Positions 58,694 to 64,000 of a DNA stretch of 64,000 nt are shown piece after piece. A program made the position numbers and the translations under genes. Positions within the stretch are counted from its first letter, which is position 1. Every line of letters begins with the position of its first letter. The stretch lies in assembly GCA_013336525.1 (NCBI GenBank), contig JAAXTM010000002.1, positions 496,001-560,000 on the forward strand, in the 5' to 3' direction. The notes beneath the pieces are model-generated. The model saw nothing but the letters and a program-made list of their open reading frames with translations, was not told where the DNA came from and did not search any database. Source of the DNA: Geobacteraceae bacterium. Its GTDB lineage: Bacteria > Desulfobacterota > Desulfuromonadia > Geobacterales > Pseudopelobacteraceae.

Positions 58694-61600
58694 TCGGGTA
58701 CCATTGAATCTTGAATGCGCTGTTGGGCTTGAGAAGCAATCGTTTCTGCCAGTTCATACATGTCCTCAGTATTGATATATGGTACTTGGCAATAGACCGG
58801 ATAAGGATAGTCGGCAGTTTTCGCCAACATATGACCGTGTTTTAGCAGATTTTCAGCCCCTTCCTCCTCCAAGGCTATTTTAGACGTCCCTTTGTCTGCT
58901 ACCTTTAAAGCTAATCGATTTGAAAGGTTACTGCGTGTCTGCATCGGAAAATCACGATTATCAGGTCTCTGGTCGGCTAGTACAAGGAAGATGCCCGCAG
59001 CTCGCGCCTTTTTTGCGATCGTATTTATCAGAGGTTCTATGGCTTTTCGGAACTCATCATCCTGTACCCAAATTCCGAACTCGTCAAAAATGATCCAGTG
59101 AATTGGTAGTTTCTTGCCTGTCTTTTTCCTGTAGCTTGTCAAATTGTCCACAACATGTTCTTTAAAAAGTGCATATCTTTGATCCATTTCCTCATTAATT
59201 TGAACCAGTAGCTCTAAAGCGACGTTTTGATCGTCTACAAGCTTGTTTCCGTTGTATTCAACAATATGAGGTAACGGGTAGAGGCAGTTAAAATCAAGGC
59301 CACCTTTTGCATCAATAAGGATCACTTGAGCTTCATCAGGCTTCTGAGCCAAACAAATCGCGGCGACAATATTTCTAAGTAGGACTGATTTCCCACTTCC
59401 AGTTGAACCAGCAACTAGCGAATGGGGTTGCTCAAAAGGTTTAAGATATACCAAAGAATTATCATCTTCTCGAACAGCAACTGGAATGTCATGTGCCGCA
59501 GCTTTTCCTTCGGCAACCTCTAATAAGTAGCGGGAGAACATTTCTGTTGAGTGAAGTACAGCCCTAGGTGAACGTTGGACCGCAATAGAAATACGACCAA
59601 CCTCACCAACAACTGAAAGAATATCTAATGCATCAGTAGTTTTAATTTCCGACCTATACCTGTTAATAATTGCTTCCGTTACCTCTGACGATCCTTTGAT
59701 TTTGAATATCAGGGCATTTGGAGAAAGGATTGGATCGCAGTCCAAGTGAAATGCCATGCCTCGACGAATAAAGGCAGAGCGAGTTTTTTCAGCCATTTCT
59801 ACAGACCAGGCGACCGTTTCGGGAGAACTATCATTATAACTCTCTGCTTTAGAAGATAGCAGCTCAAATATCGGACTAGAAAGAAGCAATTCCTCTCTCA
59901 CGCAAGCCGGCTTTGGTAATGTTTTTTCAGTGTTAACATCAGGAACTTTGGTTGTGATGTCAGTAGATCCAATCGGAAGAACTATCGAAACCTCTTCTGA
60001 TGATTTTTCAGGCGTTGATAACGGTTTAACTAAATCATCATGTGCTAATTGATTAGAAGTAATTGGATCTTTAATCAACAGAACCCGGCTGTTGTTGGGA
60101 TTTACACCTTCAATTTCTTTCAGTATGGCGTCTGAATTGAGTCGAATTTGACGAACTTTCAAAGGAGCATCACTTGGCTCTTCTGCATAGATCCGCAATA
60201 ACTGTGCAAGAGTTTGATGGTTGAATATTTCTTGATAACTCTCGGTCTTTCCAGCGCGTGGGCACATTGTAAATTGGGACCTTTGTAACAGGTTGTCCTT
60301 CGGCCCATGGCAGAATATGTGAGAGTAGCCTCGTACGCGAATTGAGCAATTACCTTCCCTGATATCCGTTTTCCATGACTCCGCTCCGATAAACTGTTGC
60401 GAACGAAGGTTGTTTGCTAGGATTTCGGAAAGACGTGCCAAAATGAGGGCTCCGTCAAGCGTTGAAATGTCAGTATCTATTGCCCGTTGTAATTGTTTAA
60501 CACTATCAATCAGTTGACTTTCGGAACGTTTTTTTTCAGCAGGTAGCGACGCGTAATCTATGTATTTAGCTTCTGAAACAAGTACTTCCAAATAGCGTCG
60601 TCCATCATTGTCTATGACTGGGGTAATTGATAAAATGTCTGCAATACCAGTTTCAGGCCTTTTACCCAACCACCGTGCGTAATCATCAAGCATGCACCAA
60701 GCGGTCCCTATGCCACCATCTGCTATTTGCTGTTCAAGAATAAACTTGCTCAATACGCATCCAATTAGTTCTTGGGCATTACGAAGCCGTCTTGCGGCTT
60801 TCAGTACCAGACCTCCTGAAAGCTGGGTTGCATCAACCATCAGTTTATGCACAATTTGAGATACAATTTCATCAGACGTTATTACGCCTAATACATCCGC
60901 AATTTTTTCTCGTAAGGTCGCTTCCAAAAATGCATTCGAATCTTTGGAAGAAATAACTAGGTTACGCCCGTGAGTTGCATTTTGTTCATAGCGGATGACT
61001 TTTACACCTCTTTCTTCCAATAGTCTCCGATCAAGCAGCTCATCATAGTTTGCAACCCAGGCACCAAGCCGATGCGTATCAGTGAATATATTCCCAAGTT
61101 CTTCCTCAGAGAAATCAACCTTTCGTGCAAGGATGTGACATTGTCCATTAATCCAACTATCTATGGCTTCATTCTTGAATAGTGCTGCGACTGCCAGCAG
61201 GTACTGCCATCCTGCCGAGGTTTGTGCGGGGCATGTCAAATACAGTCTAGATACATCACTTGCGACTGCTACCGGTTCACGACGCCCCCACTGGTGGGGC
61301 ATGATGGCTTGAGAGGAAAGTGTTGTGCGGTGTATTCGGTGCCAATCAGGCTTAGCCAAGCGGGATACCACGTCTTGACAGAGTACAATATCGATTGGTT
61401 TTGAACTGCCAAAAGAAGGGATATTTGCAGCTGCGATAATATTTATTCGTACGCGAGATAGAAAATCTCCTGTGACTTCAGTCCCTAACAATTCATTGGG
61501 ACCTGACGCGTGACTTAAAAGTGTTTTGTAAGCGTCGCGGAGTCGGCCGGTATCTCGATGTGTCATTACGACCTGGCAATTTATTTCACCTGTATCTCCG

Positions 61601-64000
61601 TTTTCTCTGACTATTTTATTTCGGTCGAGGTTAAGTTTGTTTATCTCCTCTAGAACTGCAAGTGGTAATGCATAAGAATCTGAATTGTATAGTGCAACAG
61701 AAAGATTGTCTTGTTCATGTGGCTGGAGCCGTAAATATTCTTCCACTAAACTGCGGACTACAACGGCTGCTTTTTTAGGGTCATCGTGGACTGTGTTTTT
61801 TTTCTTTGATTCAGAGAAAGGGTATTCGTGGAGAGAATACGCAACAAAAGAATGACTGACAACATGCTCGACTGGTTTCTGATCCTTTATTCCTTCCCAA
61901 CTTATTGATACTTCTGGGCATAACGGATAAGAAAAAAGTTGAGCGGTATCAGCGAAAAAAAGACTTCCGGTTTCATCGCAGTATTCGCCTCTATTGGGCG
62001 AAAGCAATTGCATAATTATTTGCTTAAGTTGTTTCCGCTGTGCAAAGGATGCCTGTAGACGAAGCGGATGCCAAGGGCAGACAATTGTGGCGCTACCTTC
62101 ACCTAAAGCTGGAGGGATTTGAACAACTCCGATTTGCATGACAGGCTTCAGAAGACGCCGCCGATGAGATTCATTCGGGATTTTTGAGATGTATTCCACA
62201 AGGCTGCCAAATAGATCTGCAAGCAAGTCACTATCTATTGGAAATAATTCACTGGTTGCTAGCGATCGAATGCTACCAGTGTATTCACCGTTAAATCGGT
62301 CAAACAACACCTTTGCTTCTGCTGCCCAATCGCTAGAGATAGTACCCTGTTGAAGTGCTTCATCCACTTCTTTTTTCCACTTGGAAACTAGGCTATATGA
62401 CTTTGCCTTAGATTTTGCGGGTACGAATGAACCTTTCCCACTCGCTCCAGTCTGAAATCCAGCTGTTTGCAGAAGGCTAATTGGTGCGGGAACACCTTTT
62501 GCTCCTGCTGCATCTCTATCTGCGTGGCATTCAATGAGAGCACTTCTGGCTACATTTTCCGCTAAACGGTCTAGATCCTCAAGATATTCAGAATATACTG
62601 ACCATAATGGAAACCGCCAAGTTAGTTTATGTTCCGAGACTATTGAAAAAGTACCTTCTTCTTTTGCTTGAATTCGTACTGTGAATTCAAAGGAATTAGC
62701 CACTTTTGAAGATGAATTTTTCTTTTGAATATGCGGTAAAACCTTCTCAGTGAACGCAGTTGTTAAGGTTTCTTTGAAAAAAATCAGATTTGGTAAGAAA
62801 GTTTCAAGTTGCTTGTATTGATGCTCAAAAAATTTACACGCCCGAAAATTCATACTTTTAAAATTGTTGGGCTTATTTTGTTTATGTCCGATTAGGAGAA
62901 TTGAAAGCTGTCGGCCCTTGTACTCTGAACCGCCTGATGATTGCTCTAGGCATTCAATGATCCCTTGGAATAAATCCTCGCAGGTTATCTCTTTGTCATA
63001 AATCTCTTTCTCCCAACGACGGTAAACTGAAGGATCTACCTCTAGGGTCAAGCGATGTTGATCAAAAAAATCGCGCATTTCATCAGAATCAACCAACTTT
63101 CGCTTTGTATCCAGTCGGTCAAGCATGTCCTCGTCATCAATGTTTAATTCAAGTCCCTCAGCAGTGAAAACCCGTTTCGTTGCTTCGCCTAACCTTTGAG
63201 ATACCTTCTTCTTTTGTCGGCTTAATATTGCTGAAACGGAGGGCCAATCATAGGTAAGAAATAAGTTTTTGCTGGCAGGTGACCTTTCAGGTTTTGATGA
63301 AGCATATTGAAGAAAAGCTTCACGTAGCGATTGATCTTGTAATGGTCCGTCTTCTTCATATTTTTGGAGTGCCTCTTCCAAATCTTGAGTTTCAAGGAGA
63401 TTTAACCTGTCATCACGTTTTCGAAGATAGCTTTCGTTTCGCCAGTGGCTTTCTAATTTCTTTGACCACCCCGAAGGCTGGGTAGCAATTACTTTGTCAA
63501 ATAGCTTGTCAAAACGAGGAACAGAAAGGATTGGCAAATGTCTACCTGCCAGATTTTGAAGGGAATCGTTCCGAGCACCTTTAAATACTTCCCATAAAAA
63601 CAGTGCTGCAACGGATAGGCTTACTCTATGGAGGCTAAAGAGTGCTTGCACGAGTGCTATAGCCTGGGCATCTTGGTCTGGGGAACCGAAAGCCCGCTCA
63701 TGCAATACAATTGGGCTGAGCTCCTTGAAAGCTTCTACCCAGTGGCATGCATTTGCCCGCTCCTCCAAATCCTGAGCCTCAAGACTCGAAGTTGATCCAC
63801 TGGACTGAGTTTCATGCTCAAATTCAGATGAAATATAAAAATAACCGTTCGTCGGCCATCCTCTTACCTCCACTGCATTAACATCTGTTAGATGTCGGGT
63901 TTCAAGATCAAACTCTTTCATCTCCTCACGGTTCAAACAAAAACGTAGAGTCTTTGGACGATCACCATCAGCTTCAGAAGCGTTTACCAGTGCTGCAACC
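58690..64000 (-). CDS. Giant FtsK/SpoIIIE-like DNA translocase (5' end outside window)
   Basis: The frame stays open to the right edge (about 21 codons upstream of the first possible start, TTG 63936, and still without a stop), so the gene is cut by the window; at least 1,769 residues. The last ~300 residues are an FtsK-type ATPase: Walker A GSTGSGKS (about 1509-1516 counted from 63936), LIDAKGG, Walker B IIFDEFG (about 1615), then LADQRPDNRDF and RSNLSNRLALKV. The N-terminal 1,400 residues are unique, with no membrane segment. Size and layout recall DptH-type proteins of phosphorothioation-dependent restriction, not confirmed. First gene of the visible operon. Confidence 0.9.
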   Translation of the reverse strand, partial: VAALVNASEADGDRPKTLRFCLNREEMKEFDLETRHLTDVNAVEVRGWPTNGYFYISSEFEHETQSSGSTSSLEAQDLEERANACHWVEAFKELSPIVLHERAFGSPDQDAQAIALVQALFSLHRVSLSVAALFLWEVFKGARNDSLQNLAGRHLPILSVPRFDKLFDKVIATQPSGWSKKLESHWRNESYLRKRDDRLNLLETQDLEEALQKYEEDGPLQDQSLREAFLQYASSKPERSPASKNLFLTYDWPSVSAILSRQKKKVSQRLGEATKRVFTAEGLELNIDDEDMLDRLDTKRKLVDSDEMRDFFDQHRLTLEVDPSVYRRWEKEIYDKEITCEDLFQGIIECLEQSSGGSEYKGRQLSILLIGHKQNKPNNFKSMNFRACKFFEHQYKQLETFLPNLIFFKETLTTAFTEKVLPHIQKKNSSSKVANSFEFTVRIQAKEEGTFSIVSEHKLTWRFPLWSVYSEYLEDLDRLAENVARSALIECHADRDAAGAKGVPAPISLLQTAGFQTGASGKGSFVPAKSKAKSYSLVSKWKKEVDEALQQGTISSDWAAEAKVLFDRFNGEYTGSIRSLATSELFPIDSDLLADLFGSLVEYISKIPNESHRRRLLKPVMQIGVVQIPPALGEGSATIVCPWHPLRLQASFAQRKQLKQIIMQLLSPNRGEYCDETGSLFFADTAQLFSYPLCPEVSISWEGIKDQKPVEHVVSHSFVAYSLHEYPFSESKKKNTVHDDPKKAAVVVRSLVEEYLRLQPHEQDNLSVALYNSDSYALPLAVLEEINKLNLDRNKIVRENGDTGEINCQVVMTHRDTGRLRDAYKTLLSHASGPNELLGTEVTGDFLSRVRINIIAAANIPSFGSSKPIDIVLCQDVVSRLAKPDWHRIHRTTLSSQAIMPHQWGRREPVAVASDVSRLYLTCPAQTSAGWQYLLAVAALFKNEAIDSWINGQCHILARKVDFSEEELGNIFTDTHRLGAWVANYDELLDRRLLEERGVKVIRYEQNATHGRNLVISSKDSNAFLEATLREKIADVLGVITSDEIVSQIVHKLMVDATQLSGGLVLKAARRLRNAQELIGCVLSKFILEQQIADGGIGTAWCMLDDYARWLGKRPETGIADILSITPVIDNDGRRYLEVLVSEAKYIDYASLPAEKKRSESQLIDSVKQLQRAIDTDISTLDGALILARLSEILANNLRSQQFIGAESWKTDIREGNCSIRVRGYSHIFCHGPKDNLLQRSQFTMCPRAGKTESYQEIFNHQTLAQLLRIYAEEPSDAPLKVRQIRLNSDAILKEIEGVNPNNSRVLLIKDPITSNQLAHDDLVKPLSTPEKSSEEVSIVLPIGSTDITTKVPDVNTEKTLPKPACVREELLLSSPIFELLSSKAESYNDSSPETVAWSVEMAEKTRSAFIRRGMAFHLDCDPILSPNALIFKIKGSSEVTEAIINRYRSEIKTTDALDILSVVGEVGRISIAVQRSPRAVLHSTEMFSRYLLEVAEGKAAAHDIPVAVREDDNSLVYLKPFEQPHSLVAGSTGSGKSVLLRNIVAAICLAQKPDEAQVILIDAKGGLDFNCLYPLPHIVEYNGNKLVDDQNVALELLVQINEEMDQRYALFKEHVVDNLTSYRKKTGKKLPIHWIIFDEFGIWVQDDEFRKAIEPLINTIAKKARAAGIFLVLADQRPDNRDFPMQTRSNLSNRLALKVADKGTSKIALEEEGAENLLKHGHMLAKTADYPYPVYCQVPYINTEDMYELAETIASQAQQRIQDSMVPE

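Overview
The window looks like the accessory part of a large mobile element (conjugative plasmid or integrative conjugative element) from a Gram-negative bacterium, most likely a proteobacterium in the broad sense. A Geobacter-like (Desulfuromonadota) host is my guess from the gene styles (RIC/ScdA repair protein, DUF6448, lexA-dinB cassette), but no marker here proves it. No rRNA, tRNA or CRISPR array was seen. Almost everything from 1 to 42 kb is on the plus strand in tightly overlapping operons; two AT-richer islands from about 42.6 kb onward run mostly on the minus strand.

Layout. 0-3.6 kb: DUF6448 His-rich exported protein, RIC iron-sulfur repair protein, small UPF0175-like protein, secreted DRGH nuclease. 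3.3-13.6 kb: a DNA-metabolism operon (YheU-like, xseA, xseB, ihfA, DnaQ-type exonuclease, GNAT, SagB-type oxidoreductase, recD2, GIY-YIG, glutathione peroxidase, 2-hydroxyacid dehydrogenase, alpha/beta hydrolase). 13.7-17.4 kb, minus strand: ZIP-like transporter and a complete SOS cassette (lexA, small conserved protein, dinB, SRAP/YedK) under a visible LexA-type operator. 17.4-24.2 kb: conjugation genes (VirB1-type transglycosylase, a NusA-like protein, TraD-like ATPase, HD-domain MobH-like protein, TraF, TraH). The other mating-pair genes are not in the window.

24.6-40.9 kb is the most unusual part. 22 consecutive plus-strand genes (SSB, probable annealing protein, Cas4-like nuclease, CobS/DUF3150/CobT-like module, methylase-helicase fusion, CHC2 zinc-finger protein, RadC and many unknowns) are divided into 13 units. 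Each unit begins with a GC-rich stem-loop just before its Shine-Dalgarno sequence. In most leaders the 3' arm of the outer stem can pair either with the 5' arm or with the Shine-Dalgarno strand, and the three segments change together from leader to leader. This looks like a shared cis-acting RNA regulon of the element.

40.9-52.2 kb: a Fic protein under a promoter studded with three 24-bp-phased repeats; a minus-strand Thoeris-like operon with three TIR proteins (one fused to SLOG) and a divergent WYL repressor; a nucleotidyltransferase / molybdenum-carrier / CCA-enzyme operon; a tyrosine integrase operon; and a WGR protein. 52.0-64.0 kb, minus strand: a five-gene putative defence operon (FtsK-like translocase of more than 1,748 residues running off the right edge, DndA/NifS-like cysteine desulfurase, Mrr-like nuclease, protein with two GHKL ATPase domains, partner with a receiver domain). 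I do not recognise this combination as a named system. It and the RNA-leader regulon are the best candidates for undescribed biology here.
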